Positions 56,431-64,000 of a stretch of 64,000 bases of DNA are shown here, piece after piece; positions within the stretch are counted from its first letter, which is position 1, and the number at the start of each line of letters is the position of its first letter. The stretch is taken from NCBI RefSeq assembly GCF_013410655.1, contig NZ_JACCFP010000001.1:3371501-3435500 (forward strand), written 5' to 3'. This DNA is from Nocardioides thalensis (lineage in GTDB: Bacteria > Actinomycetota > Actinomycetes > Propionibacteriales > Nocardioidaceae). The notes beneath the pieces were generated by a model. That model ran no database searches. It was given only the letters and a program-made list of their open reading frames with translations, and was not told where the DNA came from. The position numbers and the translations under genes were made by a program.

Positions 56431-57042
56431 CTAGGTGAGCGCAGCCGGGCTCCGGGGCGTACGGCGCCGCTCCCGCCACGCCTTGAACCGGGCCCACCCG
56501 CGCCTGATCATCCGGATCGCCAGCCAGAGCACGACCAGCCCGACGAGCAGCAGCGCGCCCGCGATGCCCGCCGCGATGTACGGGTGCTCGATCGCGAACC
56601 AGACCAGCCCGAGCACGACCACGTCCTCGCCCACGCTCAGGCCGATGTTGGTGAAAGGCTCCGGCATCGTGTTCGCCGCCATCCGGGTGCCGGCCTTGAC
56701 CGCGTGGGAAGCGAACGCGCTCACCCCGCCGACGGCGCCGCCCGTGAGCCCGCTCAGGTCCGCGGAGTCACCGGCGATCAGGGTGCCGATGACGCCGCCG
56801 ACCACCGGCCGGATCACGGTCGAGATCACGTCCCAGGTCGAGTCGACGTACGGCACCTTGTCGGCGACGAACTCGAAGGCGTACATGACACCTGCGACCG
56901 CGAGCACCTCCCAGCGCCCCAGCACGTCGGGGATCTCCGTGGAGGGCGCGACCCGCTCGGCGATGCCGAGGACCAGCACGACCAGATAGGCGTTGACGCC
57001 GCTGGCCCAGCCGCTCGAGAAGGTGAGGGCGAGGGACTCCAC
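56431..57042 (-). CDS. DUF4126 membrane protein
   Basis: A 203-residue membrane protein with about five helices. It begins FSSGWASGVNAYLVVLVLGIAERV and has EVLAVAGVMYAFEFVADKVPYVDSTWD, both characteristic of DUF4126, then Gly-rich helices (VVGGVIGTLIAG, GGAVGGVSAFASHAVKAGTR). The C-terminus is strongly basic (RRGWARFKAWRERRRTPR). GTG 57042 is the start. The function of the family is unknown. Confidence 0.85.
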   Translation of the reverse strand: MESLALTFSSGWASGVNAYLVVLVLGIAERVAPSTEIPDVLGRWEVLAVAGVMYAFEFVADKVPYVDSTWDVISTVIRPVVGGVIGTLIAGDSADLSGLTGGAVGGVSAFASHAVKAGTRMAANTMPEPFTNIGLSVGEDVVVLGLVWFAIEHPYIAAGIAGALLLVGLVVLWLAIRMIRRGWARFKAWRERRRTPRSPAALT

Positions 57043-57086
57043 GAGCGCAGCGTATCCACGATCAGGCCGGGGGTAACGTCGACGGC

Positions 57087-57536
57087 ATGAGCAACATGGA
57101 TCCGGGCGATCGCGAGTCCTACGGCGACTACAGCGTCGACGACGAGACCCAGCTCAATCCCGAGGACACCCTCGGCGACCAGGACGTGGACGACGAGCTC
57201 GACCGCGGCTACACCGCGCCCGAGAAGTGGTCGGTGGCCCAGAAGTACGGCAACACGCCCTGGGAGGAGGAGCACGGCGAGCCGCTCGACGCCCGCCTCG
57301 CCCAGGAGGAGGCCGAGCCCGATCCCTACCTCGAGGCCGAAGAGCTCGACGAGCAGGAGTCGGACGGCGAGCACGAGGTCGGCGACCAGCGCGCCGGACG
57401 CCTGGTCGACCCCGACGAGGGGTTCGGCGAGGACGGCGAGAAGGACCTGGTCGGGCGCGACGTCGGCATCGACGGCGCGGCGGCCAGCGCCGAGGAGGCC
57501 GCCATGCACGTGGTTTCCGAGGAGGATGCCGGCTGA
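57087..57536 (+). CDS. DUF5709 acidic protein
   Basis: A 149-residue very acidic soluble protein without membrane segments. YSVDDETQLNPEDTLGDQDVDDELDRGYTAPEKWS near the N-terminus and GNTPWEEEHGEPLDARLAQEE are the DUF5709 hallmarks, followed by a Glu/Asp-rich tail (DEQESDGEHEVGDQRAGRLV). ATG 57087 is the start. Many actinobacteria have such proteins, several linked to stress regulons; the role is unknown. A very small membrane-protein gene follows in the same direction. Confidence 0.88.
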   Translation: MSNMDPGDRESYGDYSVDDETQLNPEDTLGDQDVDDELDRGYTAPEKWSVAQKYGNTPWEEEHGEPLDARLAQEEAEPDPYLEAEELDEQESDGEHEVGDQRAGRLVDPDEGFGEDGEKDLVGRDVGIDGAAASAEEAAMHVVSEEDAG

Positions 57537-57555
57537 GTCGCGGGGTACTTCAAGT

Positions 57556-57574
57556 CCGAGCCGCGAGGCTCAGA
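57556..57574 (+). terminator. Small hairpin after DUF5709 gene
   Basis: CCGAGCC and GGCTC-containing arms (GAGCC gcga GGCTC) about 20 bases after the stop; weak, and possibly only an intercistronic element before the next small gene. Confidence 0.35.
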
Positions 57575-57588
57575 CCTGAGGAGGAACC

Positions 57589-57732
57589 GTGGAACTCATC
57601 TTGTGGATCCTTGCCGTCATCCTGGTGGTGTCCGGCATCGTGAGCCTCTTTCGAGGCGAGGTCCTCTGGGGGGCCGTGCTGATCGTCGTCGGCCTGCTCG
57701 TGGGCCCCGGCGGAGTCAGCCTCTTCACCTAG
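57589..57732 (+). CDS. 47-residue GPGG-type membrane peptide
   Basis: A short gene with a strong ribosome site (GAGGAGG, then AACC) before GTG 57589 and a TAG at 57730. It encodes MELILWILAVILVVSGIVSL, a short charged turn (FRGE), then a second helix and the end LVGPGGVSLFT. The two-helix plan with a C-terminal GPGGxSLF motif recurs in many actinobacterial mini-proteins (recalled). The function is unknown. It is followed by the convergent EEP-family gene 60 bases away. Confidence 0.8.
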   Translation: MELILWILAVILVVSGIVSLFRGEVLWGAVLIVVGLLVGPGGVSLFT

Positions 57733-57792
57733 CACCGAGGGGCAACGCTCGACCGTCCAGCGGATGGTCGCCGTCGTCCTCGGACCTCAGCC

Positions 57793-59034
57793 TCAGGGTC
57801 GTACGTCGACCCAGACGAGGCGGTGGTCCGAGGTCGGCGGCGGGTAGCTGCCGGTGAGCCGGTAGAGCGGGTCGTCGGTCGTCGGCCAGAAGACGCCGGC
57901 GCCCTTCACCTTCAGTCGGCGCGCGGGGAGGACGTAGTCGGCGCGCAGGTTGCCCGGCGCCGGGTTGTCGTTGAAGTCCGCGGTGTCGTAGGCCGGGTCG
58001 CCGTCGTGCGTCGCGTTGGCGCCGCCCTGGAGCACGGCGGCCTCCGGCCCACCCTCCGACGTCGGCAGCGGGTCCTCGACCAGCGGGTGCTCGAGCAGCT
58101 GCTGGATCGCGGCGTCCACCGAGTCGCCGTCGAGCGGGTCGGCGTTCTGGTCACCCGCGATCACGAAGCTCTCGCCGCGGCGCAGCCCGCCGTACTCGCC
58201 CTCGTCGTCGTAGATGTACGACGCCGCGCGCCCGCCGCGCACGTAGTCGGCCCAGAACCGGATCTCGTCGTGGTTGCGGGTGCCGTTGCGGTCCTCGGCG
58301 CCGTCGAACGTCGGCGGCGTCGGGTGCGAGACGAGGAAGTGCACGGTGCGGCGACCGACGCGGATCGGCAGGTCCCAGTGGGACTTCGACGACAGCCGGA
58401 ACACCTCCTGCTCCTCGGGTGAGTACCAGTCGGCCGGCTCCGGCGTGGCCGGGTCGTCGGGCAGCAGCGCGCCCGGCATGTCCTTCCAGAGGAAGTGCTG
58501 GAACGTGCGCGCCCGGGCGGCGTCGATCGGGTGCTTGGAGTAGACGACCATGCCGTACTGGCCCGGGAAGAGCCCGAAGCCGAACGCGTCGTCGCCGCCG
58601 GAGACCTGCCCGTTGTTGTTGAGGTCGAAGCCGCTCGGCACGCCGGTGTTGGACGGCGCGATGAACGCGTAGGGGTACTCGACGGGGTCCGCGCCGTTCT
58701 GCGACACCTCGAGGTAGTTGTCGCGGAACAGGTCGACGGCCTCGGGTGCGTAGTCGAACTCGTTGATGAGCACCACGTCCGGGTCGACCCGCTGGATCGT
58801 CTCGGCGACGTTCTGCGCCTGCTCGTTGTCCGGCGTCGACAGGTCGGCGACGAGCTGGCCCTCCGCGTTGCGGTTGAGGGAGGCGTTGAACGTCGCGAAC
58901 CGCACCGGGTCCTGACGGTGGTGGCCGTCGTCGGGCCCGCGATGGGCGGTGGCGGGCGACGAGGTCGCGGCGAGCGCGCCACCGAGGGCGAGCGCGGCCG
59001 CGGTGGACAGGACGAGCGGCGTACGACGACGCAC
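57793..59034 (-). CDS. Secreted endonuclease/exonuclease/phosphatase-family protein
   Basis: A 413-residue exported protein. The signal peptide (RRRTPLVLSTAAALALGGALAATSSPATAH) ends near residue 31. The EEP fold is shown by RFATFNASLNRNAEG (catalytic Asn), DVVLINEFDY (metal Glu), YGMVVYSKHPI, HFLVSHPTPPTFDG (His), VIAGDQNADPLDGDS (Asp/Asn pair) and the C-terminal TSDHRLVWVDV (Asp-His). The SHPTPP version and length match secreted phosphatase/nuclease-like proteins often annotated as alkaline phosphatase-linked. GTG 59034 has GGGAGG upstream and a TAGGGT -10 further up. Substrate (DNA, lipid or phosphoester) is unclear. Confidence 0.9.
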   Translation of the reverse strand: MRRRTPLVLSTAAALALGGALAATSSPATAHRGPDDGHHRQDPVRFATFNASLNRNAEGQLVADLSTPDNEQAQNVAETIQRVDPDVVLINEFDYAPEAVDLFRDNYLEVSQNGADPVEYPYAFIAPSNTGVPSGFDLNNNGQVSGGDDAFGFGLFPGQYGMVVYSKHPIDAARARTFQHFLWKDMPGALLPDDPATPEPADWYSPEEQEVFRLSSKSHWDLPIRVGRRTVHFLVSHPTPPTFDGAEDRNGTRNHDEIRFWADYVRGGRAASYIYDDEGEYGGLRRGESFVIAGDQNADPLDGDSVDAAIQQLLEHPLVEDPLPTSEGGPEAAVLQGGANATHDGDPAYDTADFNDNPAPGNLRADYVLPARRLKVKGAGVFWPTTDDPLYRLTGSYPPPTSDHRLVWVDVRP

Positions 59035-59133
59035 GGCGACCTCCCGAGAGGGCGGGGACGGGGACTGCAGCCGACCCTAGGTCGCCGCGCCCGGGCGCGC
59101 CACTGTGGCGCCGGTGAAGGTTCGGTGAACCCG

Positions 59134-60249
59134 TCAGCGCTCGATGCGCACGCCGCCGTAGATCCCCCTCCGGACGATCCACGGCTGCAGGACGCGCGTG
59201 ACCGACCACGCGGGGAAGCGGAAGGGCCGCCCGGAGGGCGCGAAGACCTGGAGGCCGTCGGCCTGCGGGCCCACGACCGAGCCCCACCGCGAGCGGGGCG
59301 GCTGGAACTCGCGCAGCGGCCGGCCCGCGAGGAGGGCCCGGACGTTGGCGGCCAGCAGGCGGTCGGCGCGGTTGCGCGCCGAGGACCGGAGCGGGTCGGT
59401 GGCCGCCACGTCGCCGACCGCGAAGACCTCCGGGTGACCGGGCAGCTGGAGCGTCGGCAGGACGCGGACGAAGCCCTGCTCGTCGAGCAGGCTCCCCGGG
59501 ATCCAGCCGGTGTTGGGCCGCACCTTGCCGACGGCCCAGACCACGGCGTCGGCCGCCAGGGGCGGTTGCCCGGTCGACCACTCCACCGGCCCCTCGGTGA
59601 TCCGATCGCCCGCGAACCCGTCCGGCATCGCGGCGCGATGGCCCGGGCGCAGGCCGACGCCGGCAGTCACCAGGCGGCGCCGTACGTGACTCCACACGCG
59701 GGGGTGGTGCCGGGGCAGCGCTCGGTCGCCGGGGAAGCAGAGCTCCACCTGCTTGTCGGGCCATCGCACGGCCAGGTTGAGAGCGGTGCCGACCGCGGCG
59801 GCCCCGCCGCCCACGACCACGACCGTGGGCGCCTCGGCCAGCCGCTGGTGCGCGGCACGGAGGTCGGCGGCCACCTCGTCGCGGGTCTGTAGGTGGGGCC
59901 GGCGCCAGAACCCGTTGGTCACACCGGTGGCGATCACGAGCACGTCGTACGGCTCCGCGACACTGGTCCCGTCGGCGACCACCACGGTGACCGTGCGCGC
60001 TCGGACGTCGAGGCCGGTCAGCTCGCCGTGGACGGTACGGACCCCGTCGAGCCTGCGGTAGCGGCTGAACGACGTCCAGTAGTCCCGCACCCAGTCCTCC
60101 GGGCGCGCCAGCCGCATCCCGAGCTCCTGCCCGCTGACGAGACCGGGCTTCGTCGAGACCCCGACGACGTCGACGTGGCGCGCGAGGTGGATCGCCGTCA
60201 GCAGGCCGCTGTCCCCGAGCCCCGCCACGACGACACGGGGCCGGGTCAC
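59134..60249 (-). CDS. NAD(P)/FAD-dependent oxidoreductase
   Basis: A 371-residue flavoprotein of the pyridine nucleotide-disulfide oxidoreductase/NDH-2 fold. The FAD loop is VVVAGLGDSGLLTAIHLARHV; LVIATGVTNGFWR is the ATG motif; the NAD(P) loop is VVVVGGGAAAVGTALNLA; the second FAD contact is EVFAVGDVAATDPL. There is no redox Cys pair, so it is not a disulfide reductase. GTG 60249 overlaps the DUF1295 stop as GTGA, so both are translated together behind a KstR-like operator. A steroid-related redox role is only suggested by that context. Confidence 0.9.
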   Translation of the reverse strand: MTRPRVVVAGLGDSGLLTAIHLARHVDVVGVSTKPGLVSGQELGMRLARPEDWVRDYWTSFSRYRRLDGVRTVHGELTGLDVRARTVTVVVADGTSVAEPYDVLVIATGVTNGFWRRPHLQTRDEVAADLRAAHQRLAEAPTVVVVGGGAAAVGTALNLAVRWPDKQVELCFPGDRALPRHHPRVWSHVRRRLVTAGVGLRPGHRAAMPDGFAGDRITEGPVEWSTGQPPLAADAVVWAVGKVRPNTGWIPGSLLDEQGFVRVLPTLQLPGHPEVFAVGDVAATDPLRSSARNRADRLLAANVRALLAGRPLREFQPPRSRWGSVVGPQADGLQVFAPSGRPFRFPAWSVTRVLQPWIVRRGIYGGVRIER

Positions 60250-61127
60250 GAGACCGCCCGGCGCGGTGGACGCGGCACCAGCATCGGCACCCGGTCGATG
60301 ACGTCCTGGTACGACGGCCGCCGCTCGAGGCTGCGCTTCTCCATCATCGGGATGCTGGCGCCGAGGAACATCGCCACCATCGCGACGACCCCGACCGGGA
60401 GCCACCACCAGTCGCCCGGCGACGCGGCGATCCCGAACAACGCGAGCGAGCCCCAGAAGCTGATCTCACCGAAGTAGTTGGGGTGGCGCGACCAGGCCCA
60501 CAGGCCCTGGTCCATCACCCCGCCGGGCGGACGGGTCCGGATGAACCGCCGCATCTGCCCGTCGGCGACCAGCTCGATGGCGACGGCACCCACCCCGACC
60601 AGCAGGGCGATCCCGTCGAGCCAGCCGACGTCGCGGCCGGGTCGGGCGAGCGCGACGTAGGCCGGCACCAGCCCGAGGAACACCTGGAACGTCGGCACCA
60701 GGTGGATGCCGACCAGGTCGGCCGCCAGCTCCCACCGGCCGGCACCCTCCCGCACCATCGGGTAGCGCCAGTCCTCGTGGTGGAGGCCGGGGAACGTGAT
60801 CACCCAGTTGGCGGTGAGCCGCACGGCCCAGAGGAACACCACGAACAGCACCAGCGCCGTACGCGCGTCGTCGCCGGCTCCCCCGCTCGCGAGGACCCAG
60901 TAGCCGGCGAGGAACGGTGGCAGCACGCTCCAGTAGGCGTCGTAGAAGCTGGAGTTGCGGTGCCACCGGCTCGCAGCGAAGACGACCAGGGTCGCGAGGA
61001 CGTCGGCGACGAGCGCGTCGAGCCACAGCCACGCGGTGTCGGGCGCCCACGCGAGCCAGGCGGACGCCACGCCGAAGGCGAGGACGTACGCGGCCGCGAC
61101 GCGCAGCAGGGACTCGGTCCTGGTCAC
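60246..61127 (-). CDS. DUF1295 (steroid 5-alpha reductase-like) membrane protein
   Basis: A 293-residue membrane protein with about seven helices. NSSFYDAYWSVLPPFLAGYW, RLTANWVITFPGLHHEDWRY and the C-terminal GLWAWSRHPNYFGEISFWGSLALFGIA, with the cofactor-binding HPNYFGE, mark DUF1295, the family related to the steroid 5-alpha reductase C-terminal domain and using NADPH. GTG 61127 follows a TACGCT -10 by 7 nt. A 14-bp palindrome matching the KstR consensus lies directly upstream of this -10, hinting at control with sterol catabolism. The actual substrate is unknown. Confidence 0.9.
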   Translation of the reverse strand: MTRTESLLRVAAAYVLAFGVASAWLAWAPDTAWLWLDALVADVLATLVVFAASRWHRNSSFYDAYWSVLPPFLAGYWVLASGGAGDDARTALVLFVVFLWAVRLTANWVITFPGLHHEDWRYPMVREGAGRWELAADLVGIHLVPTFQVFLGLVPAYVALARPGRDVGWLDGIALLVGVGAVAIELVADGQMRRFIRTRPPGGVMDQGLWAWSRHPNYFGEISFWGSLALFGIAASPGDWWWLPVGVVAMVAMFLGASIPMMEKRSLERRPSYQDVIDRVPMLVPRPPRRAVS

Positions 61128-61134
61128 GGCCGCC

Positions 61135-61140
61135 AGCGTA
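61135..61140 (-). promoter_or_regulatory. Leaderless promoter -10 (DUF1295 gene)
   Basis: TACGCT on the minus strand, 7 nt before the GTG at 61127, directly next to the 61142 palindrome. Confidence 0.5.
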
Positions 61141-61141
61141 G

Positions 61142-61155
61142 TAGAACGCGTTCTA
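61142..61155. promoter_or_regulatory. KstR-like 14-bp palindrome
   Basis: TAGAACGCGTTCTA is a perfect palindrome and matches the TetR-family KstR consensus TNNAACNNGTTNNA (established for actinobacterial cholesterol genes). It abuts the -10 of the DUF1295 gene on the side of the -35. Confidence 0.7.
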
Positions 61156-61202
61156 GTGCGCCGAGGATCCTGAGTCGGGGCGTGACGGCACTCCGAAGGC
61201 GG

Positions 61203-61220
61203 CGGTTGAATGCTCAACCG
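61203..61220. promoter_or_regulatory. MarR-type inverted repeat
   Basis: CGGTTGA-N4-TCAACCG, perfect 7-bp arms, lies 31 bases before the MarR start and is the likely autoregulatory site. TTGA-N4-TCAA fits MarR-family operators. Confidence 0.65.
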
Positions 61221-61250
61221 GGCCCCGCAACGGCCGAAACATCCTCCGTG

Positions 61251-61775
61251 ATGACGGATCCCGGCCCGGCCGCGAGCAGCACGGCGTTCGCGTGGGGCGA
61301 CACCCACCTCCAGCAGGGCTGGCGAGGCATCGTCCTCGGCGCCGCGCTCCTCATCGACAAGCTCGACGAGGACCTGCGTCGCCTGCACAAGATCACGTTC
61401 GAGGAGTACGTCGCGCTCGTCGTCCTGAGCGAGAGCCCCGACGGCATGTGCGCCGGGAACCTCGCGGTGGGCAAGGCGGTCCACCCGAGCCGGCTGACCC
61501 GGCTGGTCACCCACATGCAGCTCGCGGGCTGGATCAGCCGCGACTCCCACGCCGGCCGGGGCACGGACGCCTGGGTGCGCATCACCCCGAAGGGCCGAGC
61601 CCTGGTCGAGCGGGCCGCTCCCGACCACGTCGCGAGCATCCACGCCAACGTCATCGACCTCGTCCACCGTGACGACTTCCTCGCCGTCGCGCGGTTGTTC
61701 AGCCACGTCACGGACGCGCTCGTCGCCCGGCACCCGGAGCTCGACGTGCGCGGCGGGCTCACGACCGCGGGCTGA
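61251..61775 (+). CDS. MarR-family transcriptional regulator
   Basis: A 174-residue regulator with the MarR winged-helix plan. Helix 1-2 carry GWRGIVLGAALLIDKLDEDL, then HKITFEEYVALVVLSESPDG; the recognition part is LAVGKAVHPSRLTRLVTHMQLAGWISRD, and the wing has RGTDAWVRITPKGRAL. The ending helices (HVASIHANVIDLV) form the dimer. ATG 61251 is preceded by a GTG at 61248 that could also start. It is divergent from the DUF1295/flavoprotein pair; either or both may be its targets. Confidence 0.9.
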   Translation: MTDPGPAASSTAFAWGDTHLQQGWRGIVLGAALLIDKLDEDLRRLHKITFEEYVALVVLSESPDGMCAGNLAVGKAVHPSRLTRLVTHMQLAGWISRDSHAGRGTDAWVRITPKGRALVERAAPDHVASIHANVIDLVHRDDFLAVARLFSHVTDALVARHPELDVRGGLTTAG

Positions 61776-61824
61776 CCCGGCGCTCGTCACGTAACGACGA
61801 CCGGCGACCGGGCGTTGGGCGGTC

Positions 61825-63369
61825 ATGTGTGACCACCATCTCCCCCGGCTCGACCGGCGCGCGCTCCTCGCCGCCGGCGCCGGCGCGACGGCCGCGGTCG
61901 TCGTACCCCCGACCCTGACGACGCCCGCCGCAGCGGGCGCCGTGCCGACGTCGTACCACTTCGCCGGCCGGTTCGGCGGCGTCCAGGCGCCGTGGCACTA
62001 CCTGCCCTTCGAGGTGCCGACGGGGGTGCAGGCCATCGACGTCTCCTACGACTTCCAGCCCCTCGAGACCGGGCTCGGGTTCACCGCGAACGTCGTCGAC
62101 ATCGGGATCTTCGACCAGGACGGCACGGCGCTCGGGAGCGCCGCCGGCTTCCGCGGCTGGTCGGGCGGCGCACGGCGCAGCTTCCGGGTCGCCACCGACA
62201 GCGCGACGCCCGGCTACCTCGCCGGACCGATCGAGCCGGGCGAGTGGCGGGTCGCGCTCGGGCCGTTCGCGGTGGTGCCGCCCGGGGTCGACTGGACCGT
62301 CGACGTCACCCTGACGTACGGCGCCGCGACGCCCGCGCCGGAGCCGACACCGCCGCCGCGGGCCGTCGTCGGCACCGGCGAGGGCTGGTACCGCGGCGAC
62401 CTCCATCTGCACACCGTCCACTCCGACGGCCGCCACACCCAGGCGTCGCTGGTCGCCCTCGCCCGCGAGGCAGGGCTCGACTTCATCGGCTCCTCCGAGC
62501 ACAACACGTCGTCGGCGCCGCTGACGTGGGGCGCCCACGTCAGCGACGCCGAGCCGCCTCTCGTCGTCTGCGGTGAGGAGGTCACGACGCGCAACGGGCA
62601 CTGGATCGCGGCCGGCGTACCCGCCGGCACCTGGATCGACTGGCGCTACACGGACCGCGCGACGCTCGCGCGGTTCACCCAACAGGTGCAGGGCCTGGGC
62701 GGGCTGGCGGTCGCGTGCCACCCGTGGGCGCCGACGCCCGGCAGCACCTGGGGCTTCGGCCTCGACCTCAAGGGCATGGACGCCGTCGAGCTCTGGAACG
62801 GCCCGTGGACCGCCGACGACCAGGTGGCCGTCGTGCAGTGGCACACGTGGCTGACGACGGGCCGCTTCGTGCCGGCGGTCGGCAGCTCCGACTCGCACCA
62901 CACCGGCCAGGTGGTGGGCAAGCCGCACACGGTGGTCAGGGCCTCGACGCTGTCGGTGCCCGCGATCGTCGACGGCTTGCGTGGCGGTCGTTCGTGGCTC
63001 GCCGAGTCGTCAGCGGTCGGCCTCACGTTCGAGGCGTCGGCCGACGGGCGCACGGCCACGTGCGGCGAGCGGCTCGGCGCGCGCGGCGGCCAGCTGGTGC
63101 CGGTGCGGCTCGAGGTGACGGGCGCGCCGCGGTGCGTCGCGCAGGTGCTCGGGCCGCTCGCCCCGCTCGGCGGCGCGCTGACCGACGACACCGGCCGCGC
63201 AATCGTGACGGTCACGGTGCCCACCGCGCTGGCGCCATGGGTCCGAGCGGAGGTACGGCGCCTCGACACCCCGTTCGAGGTCAACCCGCTCGAGGGCGTG
63301 CCCGCGCTGCAGATGGTCGCGCTGACCAACCCGATCCGGCTCACCGGCTCCTGGGCGGCGCGGGCCTGA
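61825..63369 (+). CDS. Exported CehA/McbA-family PHP-domain metallohydrolase
   Basis: A 514-residue hydrolase with a twin-arginine signal (LDRRALLAAGAGATAAVVV, ending near AAA). A beta domain (about 45-170) binds the family's N-terminal part, then a Pro-rich linker leads to the PHP domain: YRGDLHLHTVHSDG (HxH plus Asp), FIGSSEHNTSS (metal Glu/His), VVCGEEVTTRNGHW, AVACHPWAP (His) and GSSDSHHTGQ (Asp-x-His). This is the CehA/McbA type, which includes carbamate and phosphoester hydrolases. The last 100 residues are again beta-rich. The substrate is unknown. Confidence 0.9.
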   Translation: MCDHHLPRLDRRALLAAGAGATAAVVVPPTLTTPAAAGAVPTSYHFAGRFGGVQAPWHYLPFEVPTGVQAIDVSYDFQPLETGLGFTANVVDIGIFDQDGTALGSAAGFRGWSGGARRSFRVATDSATPGYLAGPIEPGEWRVALGPFAVVPPGVDWTVDVTLTYGAATPAPEPTPPPRAVVGTGEGWYRGDLHLHTVHSDGRHTQASLVALAREAGLDFIGSSEHNTSSAPLTWGAHVSDAEPPLVVCGEEVTTRNGHWIAAGVPAGTWIDWRYTDRATLARFTQQVQGLGGLAVACHPWAPTPGSTWGFGLDLKGMDAVELWNGPWTADDQVAVVQWHTWLTTGRFVPAVGSSDSHHTGQVVGKPHTVVRASTLSVPAIVDGLRGGRSWLAESSAVGLTFEASADGRTATCGERLGARGGQLVPVRLEVTGAPRCVAQVLGPLAPLGGALTDDTGRAIVTVTVPTALAPWVRAEVRRLDTPFEVNPLEGVPALQMVALTNPIRLTGSWAARA

Positions 63370-63386
63370 GGCCGGACGAGGCCCGC

Positions 63387-64000
63387 TCAGCGCGCCACGT
63401 CGGCCCAGACGACCTTGCCGGCGCCAGCGGGCTCGAACCCCCACCGGGCGGCCAGCCCTGCGACGAGCTTGAGCCCGCGCTGGACGTTGACCTTGCGCGG
63501 ACCCGGCTCACGTACGACGGGTGGGTGCGGGCTTCCGTCGCCGACGCGCACGCAGACGTGGGCGTCGTCGATGACCACCTCGAGCGACAGGGGGGTACGG
63601 GCGTGCTCGACCGCGTTGAGGACCAGCTCGGTGACGACGCTGAGCGTCTCGTAGAAGGCGGCCTCCTCGACGCCGCGGGAGCGCAGGGCGTTCGCCACCA
63701 GGCGCCGTGCCTCCGACCCGCTGGAGCGCTCGCCCTCGAGCTGCCACTGGCGCCGGAAGACGGCGTCGGCGACGACGCCGCCGTGCATGCCGCAGACCGA
63801 GCCGATGTGGACCGCGTGCTGCGGATCCTCCAGGAGCACGCCCGGGTAGGCGCAGAGCAGGTCGGCCCCGGTCTCCCGGAGCAGCTCGTTCCACGCGGAC
63901 TCGAGCTCGATCGCCTCCTGCGGCCGCCCGGCGTCGAAGAGGAGCGCCACCATCTCGCCGAACGCGAAGACCGGGCCGCGAGCCACCCGCTCCCGGACCA
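63387..64000 (-). CDS. MEDS-domain anti-sigma/histidine-kinase-like protein (5' end cut)
   Basis: The C-terminal 204 or so residues of a larger protein whose start lies beyond the window. The visible N-terminal part (FAFGEMVALLFDAGRPQEAIELESAWNELL, two adjoining pieces) is the end of a MEDS (DcmR-type sensory) domain, including LLCAYPG. The C-terminal part (about 90-199 of what is visible) is an HATPase fold with VVTELVLNAVEHA (N box) and VRVGDGS; it lacks a phosphoacceptor His. This matches RsbA-type anti-sigma regulators of actinobacteria. The partner sigma or anti-anti-sigma factor is not in the window. Confidence 0.85.
   Translation of the reverse strand, partial: VRERVARGPVFAFGEMVALLFDAGRPQEAIELESAWNELLRETGADLLCAYPGVLLEDPQHAVHIGSVCGMHGGVVADAVFRRQWQLEGERSSGSEARRLVANALRSRGVEEAAFYETLSVVTELVLNAVEHARTPLSLEVVIDDAHVCVRVGDGSPHPPVVREPGPRKVNVQRGLKLVAGLAARWGFEPAGAGKVVWADVAR

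Noticed and set aside
57785-57800. TCAGGGTCGTAC as a third copy of the regulator site
   Set aside because: It is a single half-site at the 3' end of the EEP-family coding region, not in a promoter, and has no 11-bp partner.

Overview
The window is about 64 kb of very GC-rich DNA with dense, short-spaced genes, many GTG starts and several promoters whose -10 element lies only 6-7 nt before the start codon (leaderless mRNAs). Monomeric NADP-isocitrate dehydrogenase, coenzyme F420 genes, SigE-family sigma factors, PspC-type kinases and DUF6350/DUF3017/DUF5709/DUF4126 proteins point to a high-GC actinobacterium, most likely Nocardioides or a near relative in the Nocardioidaceae (inference from family content, not a database match). 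No tRNA, rRNA, insertion sequence, prophage or CRISPR array was recognised.

Layout. 0-6.2 kb: tail of an unknown gene, a TIGR03032 / ELWxxDGT-repeat pair, a small SCO4848-like membrane protein, a YihY-type membrane protein, a 2H phosphoesterase and trpS. 6.3-16 kb: DUF4328 protein, MFS exporter, a single-chain tandem ABC exporter, icd, aquaporin and a lipoprotein. 16-20.9 kb: mdh, then a minus-strand block DUF6350 (PerM-like) - purN - purH - folD - DUF3017, with a ZTP riboswitch before purH. 22.2-27.4 kb: two adjacent sigma-factor/membrane-sensor modules, one fused into a single chain and one split, inserted between DUF6350 and sucD. 27.5-33.5 kb: sucD, sucC, an M23 endopeptidase and pcrA. 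From memory, DUF6350/purN/purH and sucCD/M23/uvrD1 are one neighbourhood in Mycobacterium (Rv0949-Rv0957) and lie close together in Streptomyces, so the sigma modules look like an insertion into a conserved block.

34-43.6 kb: M15-type lipoprotein peptidase, a LiaRS-like pair (NarL-type regulator plus PspC-domain kinase), a divergent PspC/LiaF-like protein, a YbaK deacylase, F420 reductase, an F420-dependent oxidoreductase and an MMPL transporter. An 11-bp-spaced TCAGGGT direct repeat lies upstream of both the kinase operon and the MMPL gene and suggests one regulon. 43.7-47.5 kb: a proline-rich membrane protein and fbiC, which makes the F420 precursor used by the enzymes just upstream. 47.7-56.3 kb: a full xylose locus as two convergent operons, xylF-xylG-xylH-ROK (plus strand) and xylB-xylA-ROK (minus strand), each with its own 23-bp operator. 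56.4-64 kb: DUF4126, DUF5709, a 47-residue membrane peptide, a secreted EEP-family protein, a flavoprotein/DUF1295 pair behind a KstR-like palindrome, a MarR regulator, an exported PHP-domain hydrolase and the C-terminus of a MEDS/RsbA-like anti-sigma factor.

The most unusual signal is non-coding. Three convergent gene junctions (17.06-17.18, 39.33-39.47 and 52.32-52.54 kb) carry small arrays built on one core, CCGAGT(C/T)(G). Copies repeat mostly at exactly 32 bp or 22 bp, in a forward arm facing an inverted arm; the largest has five forward and five inverted units. A second, unrelated REP-like family is present at 33.95 and 56.32 kb.
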